Translations under genes and position numbers: made by a program
Shown here: piece by piece, positions 27,869 through 40,252 of the stretch
Numbering within the stretch: the stretch's first letter is position 1
How the letters are laid out: each line of letters opens with the position of its first letter
Assembly: GCF_008330225.1 (NCBI RefSeq)
Contig: NZ_CP042466.1
Span: forward strand, 3,280,001-3,344,000
From: Geobacter sp. FeAm09
GTDB lineage: Bacteria > Desulfobacterota > Desulfuromonadia > Geobacterales > Pseudopelobacteraceae
Length of the DNA: 64,000 nucleotides
Direction: 5' to 3'
The notes under the pieces: generated by a model
The model's database searches: none
Told to the model about the DNA's origin: nothing
What the model saw: the letters and a program-made list of their open reading frames with translations, nothing else

Positions 27869-28750
27869 TCATTTCACGATTTCCGTGCCTATGCCGCCAT
27901 CGGTAAATATCTCCAGCAGCACCGCGTGCTCCACCCGGCCATCGATGATGTGGGCCTTCTTGACCCCTTCGTTCAGGGCGTCGGCGCAGCAGACCACCTT
28001 GGGGATCATGCCGCCGGTAATGGCCTCTTCCTCGATCAGGCGGTGCATGTCGGCCACGGCGATGCTGCCGAGCAGGGTGCCGCTCTTGTCCTTGACCCCT
28101 TCGATATCGGTCAGGAGGATCAGCTTCTCGGCGTTCAGGGCCGCCGCCACCCGGCCGGCCACCAGGTCGGCGTTGATGTTGTAGCTCTCCCCTTCGGGCC
28201 CGACCCCCACCGGCGCGATCACCGGCAGATATCTCCCGCTCTCCAGGGTCTTGATCAGGTCGGTGTTGACCTTGACCACGTCCCCCACATAGCCGATGTC
28301 CACCGTCTCGTGGGAGCCGTCCTCCGTCTTGATCTCCTGGAGCAGCTTTTTGGACAGAAGCAGGGTGCCGTCCTTGCCGGAAAGCCCGACGGCGCGGCCG
28401 CCGTGCTGGTTCAGGTAGCCCACGACCTCCTTGTTCACCTGGCCGACCAGCACCATCTCCACCACCGACATGGTTTCCGCGTCGGTGACCCGCATGCCGC
28501 GGACAAATTCGGAGACGATCCCATAGCGCTTGAGGGTCTGGTTGATCTGCGGGCCGCCGCCGTGCACGATGACCGCATTGATCCCCAGGGACTTGAGCAT
28601 GATCACATCCAGGGCAAAGGATGCCTTCAGCCGCTCGTCGGCCATGGCATGACCGCCGTACTTGATGACGAACGTCTTTCCCGAAAAACGCCTGATGTAC
28701 GGCAGCGCCTCCATCAGCGTATTGGCCTTCCCTATCAGGTGTTCCATCAT
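27869..28750 (-). CDS. argB: Acetylglutamate kinase
   Basis: Phosphorylates N-acetylglutamate in arginine synthesis. The amino acid kinase motifs are present: [10 protein letters not shown] near residue 27, [17 protein letters not shown], and [11 protein letters not shown]. The 293-residue length is typical. An N-terminal helix ([18 protein letters not shown]) of the kind found in arginine-inhibited kinases is present, so feedback control by arginine is plausible. It is the first gene of the arginine cluster here. Confidence 0.96.
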   Translation of the reverse strand: MMEHLIGKANTLMEALPYIRRFSGKTFVIKYGGHAMADERLKASFALDVIMLKSLGINAVIVHGGGPQINQTLKRYGIVSEFVRGMRVTDAETMSVVEMVLVGQVNKEVVGYLNQHGGRAVGLSGKDGTLLLSKKLLQEIKTEDGSHETVDIGYVGDVVKVNTDLIKTLESGRYLPVIAPVGVGPEGESYNINADLVAGRVAAALNAEKLILLTDIEGVKDKSGTLLGSIAVADMHRLIEEEAITGGMIPKVVCCADALNEGVKKAHIIDGRVEHAVLLEIFTDGGIGTEIVK

Positions 28751-28778
28751 GGCGCGTACCTTGATCCCTCAATAAATA

Positions 28779-28806
28779 AAACTGCCGACCGTAAAGGAGG
28801 CAGTTT
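28779..28806 (-). terminator. Terminator of the receiver/kinase gene
   Basis: AAACTGCC and GGCAGTTT (28779-28786 and 28799-28806) form an 8-bp stem. On the minus strand it is followed by TTATTTATT. It separates the alaS-kinase unit from argB. Confidence 0.75.
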
Positions 28807-28834
28807 ACCGTAAAGCAGGCAAAATCTCAAAAGG

Positions 28835-29947
28835 TTATTGCAAGGGCAACGTCACCGTGACCGTGCTCCCCTGCTGCGGCACGCTGTCGATGGTGATGGA
28901 ACCGCCATGCTGGCGCACGAACTCGCGGGCGTAGAACAGCCCCAGCCCGAAGCCCCGCACCTGGCCGGCATTGTCCGGGTCTGCCTGGTAGAACTTCTCG
29001 AAGACCTTGGACAACTCGTCGCGGGGGATGCCGATGCCGGTATCGGCGACGGCCACGTGCACAGCGTCTCCGGTGCTGCGCAGCGTGATGGACACCTGCC
29101 CGGTTTCGCCGGAAAACTTGTAGGCGTTTTCTATGACCTGCTGAAAGGCGAAGGTGATCTTCCCCCGGTCAAGCTGCAGCACGGGCAGGGGCGATGGGTG
29201 GAACTCCGTCTCGATCCCCTCCTTGCGCTCCGACGCCCCGATGACCTCCACCAGGATGCTGTTCAGGTCGCACGGCTCCAGGCTCAGTCCCTCGCGTCCC
29301 TCCATGACCTTGCTGAAGGAGAGCAGGTCCGACACCAGGCGTCCCAGATACTCGACCTCGTTGTTGACGAGCTTGATATTCTGGCGGAATATCTGGTCGT
29401 TCTGATCGTAGATCCCCCTTTCCACGTTCTGGAGAAAGAGCGAGATGGCGGTGATCGGCGTACGCAGCTTGTGGGAGATGAGGGAGAGGAAGTTGCTCTT
29501 GAAGCGGTCGAGCCGTTTGAGGCTGGCCAACTCCTCCCTGAGCCGCTTCCTGGCCAGGGACTTTTCTACGGCGGTCCTGAGCTGCAGCAGGTTGAGGGGC
29601 TTGTTGATGAAGTCGTCCGCCCCCTCCTTGAGGGCATTGAGGATGATCTCCTTCTGGGAAAACCCGGTCATGATGATCACGACCGCGTTGGGGTCCAGGC
29701 TCTTTACCTGGCTGAGCAGGTCGATGCCCGACCCCCCCGGCATCATCACGTCGGCCAGGATCAGGTCGCAATGTTCCTGCTGATAGAGTTGCAGCGCCTC
29801 TGCGCAATTGCCGGCCTGAAGGATGCGATACTCCTTGAGGACCTTTTCGCACAGTTCGCGGATAACCTGCTCGTCGTCCACGATAAGGACCGTTTCCGGC
29901 TTGTTCGACGGCTGGAGGCCCTCGTTATGCTGCATCTGCAAAGTCAT
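28835..29947 (-). CDS. Receiver domain-histidine kinase hybrid
   Basis: A soluble 370-residue two-component protein. An N-terminal receiver domain (about 18-135) has DD at 24-25, the phosphoacceptor Asp66 in LILADVMMPGGSG and Lys116. A HisKA domain has His159 in FLSLISHKLRTPITA, and a HATPase domain contains DTGIGIPRDE and GFGLGLFYAREFV. There is no membrane helix and no output domain, so it probably receives phosphate and passes it to an unlinked regulator. It starts 25 nt after alaS and may be cotranscribed. Confidence 0.9.
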   Translation of the reverse strand: MTLQMQHNEGLQPSNKPETVLIVDDEQVIRELCEKVLKEYRILQAGNCAEALQLYQQEHCDLILADVMMPGGSGIDLLSQVKSLDPNAVVIIMTGFSQKEIILNALKEGADDFINKPLNLLQLRTAVEKSLARKRLREELASLKRLDRFKSNFLSLISHKLRTPITAISLFLQNVERGIYDQNDQIFRQNIKLVNNEVEYLGRLVSDLLSFSKVMEGREGLSLEPCDLNSILVEVIGASERKEGIETEFHPSPLPVLQLDRGKITFAFQQVIENAYKFSGETGQVSITLRSTGDAVHVAVADTGIGIPRDELSKVFEKFYQADPDNAGQVRGFGLGLFYAREFVRQHGGSITIDSVPQQGSTVTVTLPLQ

Positions 29948-29972
29948 GTTGCGACCTGTTCACCCGTTCGGA

Positions 29973-32609
<2,637 letters not shown>

Positions 32610-32648
32610 GGGTCTCCTCATATGCAACAGCAATGGTAATTTTGGTTT

Positions 32649-33131
32649 TCAGTCAATTACTTCAGCTTTCAAAATCTTCATGATCGCCCCGAGCCCGAAA
32701 CCGCGGCGCTGCAGGAAGGCGACGACCCGGCGCCGCTCCCGGTCGTCGGCCGCGGGAAAGGAGAAGCCGGGGAACCTGCGTTCCATGACGGACCGCAGGT
32801 CGTCCTGCTCGTCGCGCTCCTGGCGCAGGCGTCCCAGCGCCTCCTCCACCAACTCGGCCGGCACCCCGTGGCGGCGCAGCTCCTGGCGCAGACGCGGGCC
32901 GAAAAAACGGCCGCCGTTCACCGCCGTCTCGGCGAAACGCTCGGCAAAACGGCGATCATTGAGCCACCCCTGGCTCTCCAGGCGGGCCACCGCCCCTTCA
33001 ACCGTCCCTTCGTCGAATCCCCGCCGCGCCAGCTTCCCGCGCATCTTCGCCGTCGTGTAATCCCGTGCGGCAAGGAGCTTCAGCCCATCCTGAAAGGCCC
33101 GTTCCGGGGACGCCGGTTCAGAATTTTTCAA
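32649..33131 (-). CDS. recX: Regulatory protein RecX
   Basis: RecX binds RecA filaments and limits their activity. The 160-residue product has the three-helix repeats of the family (YTTAKMRGKLARRGFDEG, ESQGWLNDRRFAERFAE, LRQELRRHGVPAELVEEAL). It overlaps the 3' end of the pilT-family gene by 14 bases, so the two are coupled. Confidence 0.93.
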   Translation of the reverse strand: MKNSEPASPERAFQDGLKLLAARDYTTAKMRGKLARRGFDEGTVEGAVARLESQGWLNDRRFAERFAETAVNGGRFFGPRLRQELRRHGVPAELVEEALGRLRQERDEQDDLRSVMERRFPGFSFPAADDRERRRVVAFLQRRGFGLGAIMKILKAEVID

Positions 33132-34272
33132 TGTCGAGCTTCCGCGGCTCGCCGGCCTCGTCCTCCTGGGTCTCGAAGCTTTCCCAGGATGCGTCCGAGG
33201 TCGAGGAGATGCCGGACACCTTGAGGGCGAAATCGTCCGGGTTCGTGCTCTGGCGCAAGGCCTCGTCGTAGCTGATCAGGTTCGTGGTGTAGAGCTTCAT
33301 CAGCGACTGGTCGAAGGTCTGCATGCCGTAGGTGACGAATCCCTGGGAGATGGCATCGTGGAGCTGCTTGGTCTTTTCCTTGTCGTCGATGTACTCCTTG
33401 ACCCTGGCCGTACCGAGCATGACCTCCACGGCCGGGACGCGCCCCTTGCCGTCGGCCCGCGGCACCAGCCGTTGGGAGATGACCCCCTTGATGATGCCGG
33501 ACAGCTGGATGCGCACCTGGCGCTGGTGGTACGGGGGGAACACGCCGATAATGCGGTTGATGGTCTCGGCCGCATCCATGGTGTGCAGGGTGGACATGAC
33601 CAGGTGGCCGGTCTCGGCGGCGGTCATGGCCGTTTCGATGGTTTCGTAATCGCGCATCTCGCCCACCAGGATCACGTCCGGGTCCTGGCGCAGGGCCCCC
33701 TTGAGCGCCGCAGAGAAGCTCGGCGTGTCGGTGCCCACCTCCCGCTGGCTGATGATGCTCTTGTTGTCGCGGTGGAGAAACTCCACCGGGTCTTCGATGG
33801 TGATGATGTTGGCGGTACGGTTCTGATTGATGAAATCGATCATGGCCGCCAGGGTGCTCGACTTCCCGGAGCCGGTGGTGCCGGTCACCAGGATCAGGCC
33901 GCGCTCCTCCTGGCAGATCTTCTTCAGGACCGGCGGCAGGTTCAGGCCGTCCAGCGTCGGTATGGTGAAGGAGATGGTACGGAAGACCATGGCCACCGTG
34001 CCGCGCTGACGGTAGGCGCTGACCCTGAAACGCCCCAGCCCCGGCACGGCATAGGCCAGGTCCACTTCCGAGTTCTCCTCGAACAGGCGGCGCTGGCGGT
34101 CGTTCATCATGGCCTGGCACATGTCCACCACCACATCCGGCGAGAGGCGCTGGGTGTTGGGAATGGGGTGCAGCCGCCCGTCGATGCGCACGATGGGGGG
34201 CAGGCCGGTTTTGATATGGATATCCGAGCCCTTGGCCTTGACGGCGATAGTCAGAATTTCGTCCAGATCCAT
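33118..34272 (-). CDS. pilT: PilT-family type IV pilus retraction ATPase
   Basis: Secretion-superfamily hexameric ATPase of 384 residues. Walker A GTTGSGKS is at 131-138, the Asp box TIEDPVEF at about 158-165, Walker B ILVGEMRD at 201-208, and the His box STLHTMDAAETINRI at about 227-241. The AIRNLIRE motif typical of canonical PilT is not seen near the C-terminus. There the sequence reads LHDAISQGFVTYGMQTFDQS, closer to PilU-type proteins. It probably powers or modulates pilus retraction. The position between recA and recX is unusual outside this lineage. Confidence 0.9.
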   Translation of the reverse strand: MDLDEILTIAVKAKGSDIHIKTGLPPIVRIDGRLHPIPNTQRLSPDVVVDMCQAMMNDRQRRLFEENSEVDLAYAVPGLGRFRVSAYRQRGTVAMVFRTISFTIPTLDGLNLPPVLKKICQEERGLILVTGTTGSGKSSTLAAMIDFINQNRTANIITIEDPVEFLHRDNKSIISQREVGTDTPSFSAALKGALRQDPDVILVGEMRDYETIETAMTAAETGHLVMSTLHTMDAAETINRIIGVFPPYHQRQVRIQLSGIIKGVISQRLVPRADGKGRVPAVEVMLGTARVKEYIDDKEKTKQLHDAISQGFVTYGMQTFDQSLMKLYTTNLISYDEALRQSTNPDDFALKVSGISSTSDASWESFETQEDEAGEPRKLDIEKF

Positions 34273-34289
34273 GCATGCCTCCGCAAAGA

Positions 34290-34424
34290 AGGTTGTTGAA
34301 AAACAGCCATCTCGCCGCCGTCCTCGAAAGCCCCTTCGTGCGGCGTAGCGCTGCTACGCCTCCTCGGGTCTTCCTGCGGGTGCGACGATCTGACTATTTT
34401 TGAACAACCTGTGTTTTCAACAGC
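34290..34424 (+). repeat. Interspersed repeat family A, copy 4
   Basis: Full-length copy in the pilT-recA gap. The left end is GGTTGTTGAAAAACAGCCATC then TCGCCGC, the core is GTGCGGCGTAGCGCTGCTACGCC, and the right end is GACTATTTTTGAACAACCTG then TTTTCAACAGC. The ends are near-complementary (GTTGTTGAAAAAC against TTTTTGAACAAC). It matches the reverse complement of the copy at 42321-42454 along its whole length. Confidence 0.9.
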
Positions 34425-34490
34425 TTGTCAGAGGTCGTTCGCAAACAACTGCCGTGAGTGCCGCGCCCGGATTTGCGGTAGATTTGACCT

Positions 34491-34552
34491 GGCCGATTGA
34501 GCAAAACCGCAGGCGTAGCAGCTCAACGCCTACGGATTTTGCGATTGAGGCC
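34491..34552. repeat. Long imperfect palindrome downstream of recA
   Basis: GGCCGATTGAGCAAAACCGC then AGGCGT (34491-34516) pairs with ACGCC, TACGGATTTTGCG and ATTGAGGCC (34526-34552), with interruptions. It is distinct from the nearby family A repeat, although both carry a GCGTAGC centre. It may act as the recA transcription end signal, but it has no clean T run. Confidence 0.65.
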
Positions 34553-34587
34553 GGGGCAAAGATGCCGTGAAGACGGGATGCGGCTTT

Positions 34588-35589
34588 TTATTCGGCGGGG
34601 GCCGGTCCCTTGACCAGCGCCATCAGCTTCCCTTCGATCTCGGCCAGGGTCTCGGGATGTTCGGTCAGCCAGGTGCGGGAATTCTCCCGGCCCTGGGCGA
34701 TCCGCTCCTTGCCGTAGGAGAACCAGGCACCGCTCTTTTCGATGATCCCCTTGTCCACCGCCAAGTCCAGTACGTCGCCGGTTCGGGAGATGCCTTCGCC
34801 GTAGAGGATGTCGAACTCGACCTCCTTGAAGGGTGGGGCAACCTTGTTCTTGACCACCTTGACGCGGGTGCGGGAGCCGATCACCTGGTCCCCCTGCTTG
34901 AGGGTGGCGATCTTGCGGATATCCATGCGCACCGAGGCGTAGAATTTGAGTGCGTTGCCGCCGGTGGTCGTTTCGGGGTTGCCGAACATGACGCCGATCT
35001 TCATGCGGATCTGGTTGATGAAGATCACGCAGCAGTTGGATTTGCTGATGATGCCGGTCAGCTTGCGCAGGGCCTGGGACATGAGGCGCGCCTGGAGCCC
35101 TACGTGCGAGTCCCCCATCTCCCCCTCGATCTCGGCCTTGGGGACCAGGGCCGCCACCGAGTCGATCACCAGCACGTCGATGGCGCCGCTGCGCACCAGG
35201 GTTTCGGCGATTTCCAACGCCTGCTCGCCGGTGTCGGGCTGGGATACCAGCAGGTCGTCGGTCTTGACCCCCAGCTTGCGGGCATAGCCGATGTCCAGGG
35301 CGTGCTCCGCATCCACGAATGCCGCGATGCCGCCGGTCTTCTGGGCTTCCGCCACGATATGCAGCGCCAGGGTGGTCTTGCCCGAGGATTCCGGACCGTA
35401 GACCTCCACCACCCGGCCGCGGGGGACCCCGCCGACTCCCAGGGCCATGTCCAGGGATATGGCGCCGGTCGAGATCGCCTCCACGCCCGGCAACACCTCG
35501 TCATTGCCCAAACGCATGATGGCGCCCTTGCCGAACTGTTTCTCGATCTGGCTCAGGGCCAGTTCAATCGCCTTGTTTTTTTCCTGCAT
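34588..35589 (-). CDS. recA: Recombinase RecA
   Basis: DNA strand-exchange protein and SOS co-protease. Walker A GPESSGKT is at 65-72. Other core motifs are [28 protein letters not shown] and the L2 region [19 protein letters not shown]. The C-terminal tail is short, giving 333 residues. No LexA-like box was recognised upstream of the ATG by eye. Confidence 0.98.
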   Translation of the reverse strand: MQEKNKAIELALSQIEKQFGKGAIMRLGNDEVLPGVEAISTGAISLDMALGVGGVPRGRVVEVYGPESSGKTTLALHIVAEAQKTGGIAAFVDAEHALDIGYARKLGVKTDDLLVSQPDTGEQALEIAETLVRSGAIDVLVIDSVAALVPKAEIEGEMGDSHVGLQARLMSQALRKLTGIISKSNCCVIFINQIRMKIGVMFGNPETTTGGNALKFYASVRMDIRKIATLKQGDQVIGSRTRVKVVKNKVAPPFKEVEFDILYGEGISRTGDVLDLAVDKGIIEKSGAWFSYGKERIAQGRENSRTWLTEHPETLAEIEGKLMALVKGPAPAE

Positions 35590-35849
35590 GGTTGCATGTC
35601 TCCTGAAAGTGGGATGAACGTGGATGAATGGGGGTTGCTACGGTATCATATCCGGCGCTTTTCCCGCAAGGATTTATCCTTGAAACGGCAGTCAAGCCAC
35701 GGGACCGCAAAGGCGTCGGGAACAGGGCGAATTCATTGCCAAAACCATTCGTCGAAAGGGTGGATCACCCATGCCCCCGGATGGATGCGCCGTGCGCTTT
35801 CGTCACCTGTAGGTGCCCGGGGCCGCCGTGGCACATACTTTCCCCCGGT
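35590..35849. other. Intergenic region between cinA and recA
   Basis: 260 bases holding the recA promoter region on the minus strand. An inverted repeat TTTCCCCCG/CGGGGGAAA overlaps the cinA stop codon near 35840-35862 and may help end the cinA transcript. No gene is supported. Confidence 0.4.
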
Positions 35850-37100
35850 TCACGGGGGAAACGGGCTGCCGTCCGCCAGATAGCGCCGCAGCCAGTCCAG
35901 GGCCGTCCAGGCGGTCAGGGTGCGCACGTCATCCCGGTCGCCCCCGAACCTGAATCCCCTGGTCCAGCAGCCGTCCGGCGCCGCCAGGGCGATGAAGACC
36001 GTGCCCACCGGCTTGTCCGCCGTGCCGCCGTCCGGCCCGGCGATACCGGTCACGGCCAGCCCCACATCGCTCCCCGCCGCAGCGCGCGCCCCCGTGGCCA
36101 TGGCGGCGGCGCACTCGGGGCTGACCGCCCCCCGGGTATCCAGGATCTCCCGAGGCACCCCCAAGAGGCGTTCTTTGGCACCATTGCTGTAGGTCACCGC
36201 CCCTTCCAGGAAAAAGGCGGAACTGCCCGGCACATCGGTGAGCCGCTTGGCGATCAGGCCGCCGGTACACGATTCGGCCAGGGCCAGGGTCAGGCCGCGC
36301 CGGCCGAAGAGCCCGGCCACGGCCTGCTCCATGGTTTCATGCCCTTTGGAAAAAACCGCGCTGCCCAGCCGCTCCCGTACCAGTGCCACCGCATCCTGGA
36401 GACAGGTTCGAGCCGCGGTCTCCGTATCCCCGTCGGCCCGCAGGGTCACGCGTATCCAGGGGAAGGTGACGCAGATGCTCATCCGCAGTGCATGGTTGCC
36501 GGCGAAGGCCCCCTTGAGCAGCCCGTCCACCTCCGGTTCGGAAAGGCCGTAGACGTTCAGGAACGAAGAGAGGATAACCTGCCGGTGCATCACCCGTTCG
36601 CAGAGAAAGGGCAGCACCGTCTCGCTCAGCATCCGCTCCATCTCGGAGGGGACGCCGGGCAGGAAAAAGAAAAAACACCCCCCGTGGATGAAATGGAAAC
36701 CGCAGGCGGTCCCGGTCGGGTTGGGGATGATCGTCGATTTGGTGGGGATCATGGCCTGCCGGTCGGAGGCGTGCCCTCCCCCCAGCTTGGCGGTGAAACT
36801 GCGGATATGCTCCTTCAACTCCTCGTTGACCACCAGGCGCCGGCCGGTGGCATGGGCCGCGGCCAGGGCCGTCACGTCGTCCACCGTGGGCCCCAGGCCG
36901 CCGGTGACGATGACGGCGTCGCTCTTCAGGGCGAGTTCATCCAGGGCCTCGCCGATATCCGGCTCCGAATCCCCCACGGCCATGTGGCGCAGCACGCGAA
37001 GGCCGCATTCCAGCAGCTGCCCGGCAATGTGCCCGGCGTTGGTATCGGTCACCTCGCCGCAGATCAGCTCGCTGCCGATGCTCAGGGTGGAGATCCTCAC
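35850..37100 (-). CDS. cinA: CinA-family protein (NMN amidase / ADP-ribose pyrophosphatase-like)
   Basis: Two-domain protein of about 416 residues. The N-terminal MoCF/COG1058 domain has [21 protein letters not shown] and [13 protein letters not shown]. The C-terminal PncC-like domain has [21 protein letters not shown] and [21 protein letters not shown]. Family members act in pyridine nucleotide salvage and are often linked to recA. I start at the GTG at 37100, which follows GGAGGGGAGG and overlaps the larC stop as GTGA. Confidence 0.92.
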   Translation of the reverse strand: MRISTLSIGSELICGEVTDTNAGHIAGQLLECGLRVLRHMAVGDSEPDIGEALDELALKSDAVIVTGGLGPTVDDVTALAAAHATGRRLVVNEELKEHIRSFTAKLGGGHASDRQAMIPTKSTIIPNPTGTACGFHFIHGGCFFFFLPGVPSEMERMLSETVLPFLCERVMHRQVILSSFLNVYGLSEPEVDGLLKGAFAGNHALRMSICVTFPWIRVTLRADGDTETAARTCLQDAVALVRERLGSAVFSKGHETMEQAVAGLFGRRGLTLALAESCTGGLIAKRLTDVPGSSAFFLEGAVTYSNGAKERLLGVPREILDTRGAVSPECAAAMATGARAAAGSDVGLAVTGIAGPDGGTADKPVGTVFIALAAPDGCWTRGFRFGGDRDDVRTLTAWTALDWLRRYLADGSPFPP

Positions 37101-38284
37101 GACGCCTCCCCTCCGACATGTCGCCACGCCACCACCTGCTCCATGACCTCACGGCAGGGGATGCCCCGTTCCCGGGCGATGCGGCGGCAGTCCTCGTATT
37201 CCGGGGCCGCCCGCAACAACTGCCCGCCATCGAAGACCAGCTTGAAACGCACGGGGCCGAAGGGGGTCTGGCACTCCTCCAGCCGCCGCTCCAGAATGAT
37301 GCGGCCGACGGCGTAGTGGCGCAGGCCGATGGCCGAGGTCTCGGTCAGCACCAGGCGCGCCAGCTTCTCCAGCCCCTCCGGCCGGCAGAGGAAGGAGAGC
37401 TGCGTTGCCGGGCGGTTCTTTTTCATCTGCACCGGCGTGAAGAACACATCCAGCGCCCCCTCGGCCAAAAGCCGCTCCATCACGTATCCCAGGACCTCAG
37501 GGGTGGAGTCGTCGATATTGGTCTCGGCCACCACCACCGGGTCGCCGCCCCCCTGTTCCTTGTCAGCCGTGCCGAGAAAGGCCCGCAGGATGTTGGGGCA
37601 ATCGGCGAAATCCTTGCCGCCGGCGCCGCTGCCGATCCGTTCCAGGCGCATGGCCGGCATCTGCCCCGTCCCTGCGGCCAGGGCGGCGACAACCGCCGCG
37701 CCGGTGGGGGTGACCCGCTCACCGGCGCCGCAGTCGCCATGCACGGCCAGGCCCTGCAGCAGGTGGGCCGTGGCCGGGGCCGGCACCGGCAGGCGGCCGT
37801 GGGCGGTCTCCACAAAGCCGCCCCCCAGGGGCAATGCCGCGGCATGAACCTCCGCAACGCCCAGGTAATCGAGGCAGATGGCGGTGCCGACGATATCGAC
37901 GATGGAATCCACCGCCCCAACCTCATGGAAGTGGACCTCTTCGATAGCTACGCCGTGCACCGTGGCCTCGGCCTCGGCCAGGCGGCGGAAGATGCGCCGC
38001 GCCCGTTCCCTGACCGCATCGGCAAGGGGGCTTTCGGCAATCATGGCGTCGATGCCGCCGTAGTGGCGGTGGCTGTGGTGGTCGTGCACGGCCACGTCGA
38101 ACTTCAGCGCCGGGATGTGGCGCCGTTCGGTGCGGCGGGCTGAGAGGGCGTAGGAACCGGGGGGGAGCGGGAGCTTGGCCAGCTCGGTCTGCAGGTGTGC
38201 CAACGGCACCCCCAGGTCCAGGAGCGCCCCCACGGTCATGTCGCCGGAGATGCCGGCGTGGCAGTCGAAGTAGACGATGGTCAT
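37097..38284 (-). CDS. larC: Nickel-pincer cofactor biosynthesis protein LarC
   Basis: A 395-residue LarC/DUF111 protein that starts [23 protein letters not shown] and contains the His-rich stretch [10 protein letters not shown], typical of the family. LarC inserts nickel into the pincer nucleotide cofactor of lactate racemase-type enzymes, using CTP. larB lies directly upstream with a single base between stop and start. No larA or larE is in the window, so the enzyme that uses the cofactor must be elsewhere. Confidence 0.92.
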   Translation of the reverse strand: MTIVYFDCHAGISGDMTVGALLDLGVPLAHLQTELAKLPLPPGSYALSARRTERRHIPALKFDVAVHDHHSHRHYGGIDAMIAESPLADAVRERARRIFRRLAEAEATVHGVAIEEVHFHEVGAVDSIVDIVGTAICLDYLGVAEVHAAALPLGGGFVETAHGRLPVPAPATAHLLQGLAVHGDCGAGERVTPTGAAVVAALAAGTGQMPAMRLERIGSGAGGKDFADCPNILRAFLGTADKEQGGGDPVVVAETNIDDSTPEVLGYVMERLLAEGALDVFFTPVQMKKNRPATQLSFLCRPEGLEKLARLVLTETSAIGLRHYAVGRIILERRLEECQTPFGPVRFKLVFDGGQLLRAAPEYEDCRRIARERGIPCREVMEQVVAWRHVGGEAS

Positions 38285-38285
38285 G

Positions 38286-39035
38286 TTATACCCGATTGAT
38301 CAGGCTCGCGGCGCAGGCCGCGCCGAAACCGTTGTCGATGTTCACCACCGTGACCCCCGCGGCGCAGGAGTTGAGCATCCCCAGAAGCGCCGCGATGCCG
38401 CCGAAGGCGGCGCCGTAGCCGATGGAGGTCGGCACCGCGATGACCGGCTTGTCCACCAGCCCGCCCACCACCGAGGGGAGCGCCCCCTCCATGCCGGCGA
38501 CCACGATGATCACCGAAGCGGCGGCAAGCTCTTCGCGCCGGGCCAGCAGGCGGTGGATGCCGGCCACGCCCACGTCGTAGACGTGCTCGGCCTCGTTGCC
38601 CAGAAAACGGGCCGTGACCAGCGCCTCGGCCGCCACCGGCAGGTCGGAGGTCCCGGCCGAGATCACCAGGATCGTGCCCCTCCCCCTGATCTCCGCCGGC
38701 CGCTGTTCCAGGGTCAGGCACCGGGCATTGGCGTGGTACAGGGCGCCGAAAAAGGTCCGCTGGATCCGCTGTGCCTTGTCCGCATCGATCCGCGTCACCA
38801 GGACGTTGCTGCCGTTTTCCGCCATGGCGCCCATGATGTCGATGATCTGCTCGTCTTTCTTCCCTTCGCCGAAAATGACCTCGGGCATGCCCTGGCGCAA
38901 CTCCCGATGGTGATCCACCTGGGCGCACCCCACGTCCTGGAACGGCAGGTGCCGCAGGCGCTCAAGGGCCTCCTCCACCGGGACGGCCCCCTCCTTGACG
39001 GAGTCCAGCAATAGTTTCAGTTGATCGGGTGTCAT
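38286..39035 (-). CDS. larB: Pyridinium-3,5-biscarboxylic acid mononucleotide synthase LarB
   Basis: PurE/AIR-carboxylase-like protein that carboxylates nicotinic acid adenine dinucleotide in the first step of the nickel-pincer cofactor. The C-terminal half shows ISAGTSDLPVAAEAL, EHVYDVGVAGIHRLL, VVAGMEGALPSVVGGLV and PTSIGYGAAFGGIAALLGML, all family landmarks. The ATG at 39035 has GAGAGG nine bases ahead; an upstream in-frame ATG lacks such a site. It forms an operon with larC and cinA and is divergent from the LysR gene. Confidence 0.92.
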   Translation of the reverse strand: MTPDQLKLLLDSVKEGAVPVEEALERLRHLPFQDVGCAQVDHHRELRQGMPEVIFGEGKKDEQIIDIMGAMAENGSNVLVTRIDADKAQRIQRTFFGALYHANARCLTLEQRPAEIRGRGTILVISAGTSDLPVAAEALVTARFLGNEAEHVYDVGVAGIHRLLARREELAAASVIIVVAGMEGALPSVVGGLVDKPVIAVPTSIGYGAAFGGIAALLGMLNSCAAGVTVVNIDNGFGAACAASLINRV

Positions 39036-39253
39036 GGTTGCGTTACCTCTCGAATCTATGGTTATACACCACGCCCCCAACGCTTTCCACCTGAAATTTC
39101 CGCAAATTGCGACAAGAGACCTCCGGGGTTCCCCGGGGAAAAGGCTGCGGATAAAACTGTTGATGCAGGTCCGGCTATTGGTTTACTGTTATACCCGGTC
39201 CGGGAAACCCGGCGGCCCAGGCCGGCGGGAATAGGGCGGACCGGCGAGTCGCC

Positions 39254-40143
39254 ATGATCATCGACCCCTTGTCACTCAAGCTGTTCGTCGCCATCGTGGA
39301 AGAGGGCACCATCGCGGGGGCGGCGCAGCGGGAGCACATCGCCGCCTCGGCCGTCAGCAAGCGCATCAGCGAACTGGAGGAAGGCTTCGGGACCCCGCTG
39401 CTCCGCCGGACGAACAAGGGGGTCGCCCCGACCGATGCCGGGATCACCCTGCTGCAGCTTGCCCGGGAGGTGCTCCACGATCTGAACAACCTCTACATGC
39501 AGATCAGCGAATATTCCAGCGGTGTGCGCGGCCACGTCAGGCTGTGCGCCAACATCTCGGCCATCAACCAGTTCCTGCCGGCGGAGATCCGGTCGTTCAC
39601 GGACCTGCACCCCCGGATACACGTGCACCTGGAGGGTGCGATCAGCGAGACCATCATGAAGTCCGTCGCCGAGGGGGGGCGGACGTGGGCATCATCACCA
39701 TGGGGACCCACCGCCAGGACCTGGAGTTCCTGCCGTACCACTCGGACCAGCTCATCGTCATCACCCCCAAGGATCACCCCCTGGCCCGAAAGCGGGCCGT
39801 CTCCTTCCGGGAGACCCTGGAGTTCGATTTCGTCGGTCTGACCGTGGGGAGCGCCCTCCACAACCAGGTCCTGCGGGCCGCACAGGAACTGGACCGGACC
39901 CCCAAGCTGCGCATCCAGGTGAACAGCTTCGATGCCCTCTGCCTCATGGTGGAGGCCGGCCTGGGTATCGGGATCGTGCCCAAGGGCGCCGCCAAGCCCT
40001 ATTTCAAAGGGCTGCGCATCCGTCCCGTGCCCCTCGATGAACCCTGGGCCCACCGAGAGCTGAAGCTCTGCGTCCGCTCCTATGGTGCCCTGCACGCCGC
40101 CGCCCGGCTCCTGGTGGATCACCTCAGGCAACCGGCGGCATAG
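39254..40143 (+). CDS. LysR-family regulator, apparent one-base frameshift
   Basis: The N-terminal winged-helix domain is intact (LKLFVAIVEEGTIAGAAQRE, ASAVSKRISELEEGFGTPLL). The effector-binding domain continues in another frame (DVGIITMGTHRQDLEFLPYH). The break is at the G7 tract 39673-39679; adding one G gives SVAEGGADVGIITMG and a full protein of 296 residues, a normal LysR length. It is divergent from larBC-cinA and upstream of leuC, so either could be its target. As written, translation stops at 39841. Confidence 0.85.
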
Positions 40144-40147
40144 GCTT

Positions 40148-40172
40148 TTGCCATCGCCGTTCGCGATGGCAA
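40148..40172 (+). terminator. Hairpin after the LysR gene
   Basis: Perfect 10-bp arms TTGCCATCGC and GCGATGGCAA enclose a CGTTC loop just past the regulator stop codon. There is no T run, so it may be a processing or weak termination structure. Confidence 0.45.
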
Positions 40173-40252
40173 CGTCACCAGATACTGCTTTTATTGGCGA
40201 AAAGAATAAGGTATACAGGAAACCATTACAGATTTGAGCGAGGTATGAACCC

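Noticed and set aside
35590-35660. LexA box upstream of recA
   Set aside because: A GGTTGC string is present but the paired half-site and spacing expected of Geobacter or other LexA boxes are not seen.
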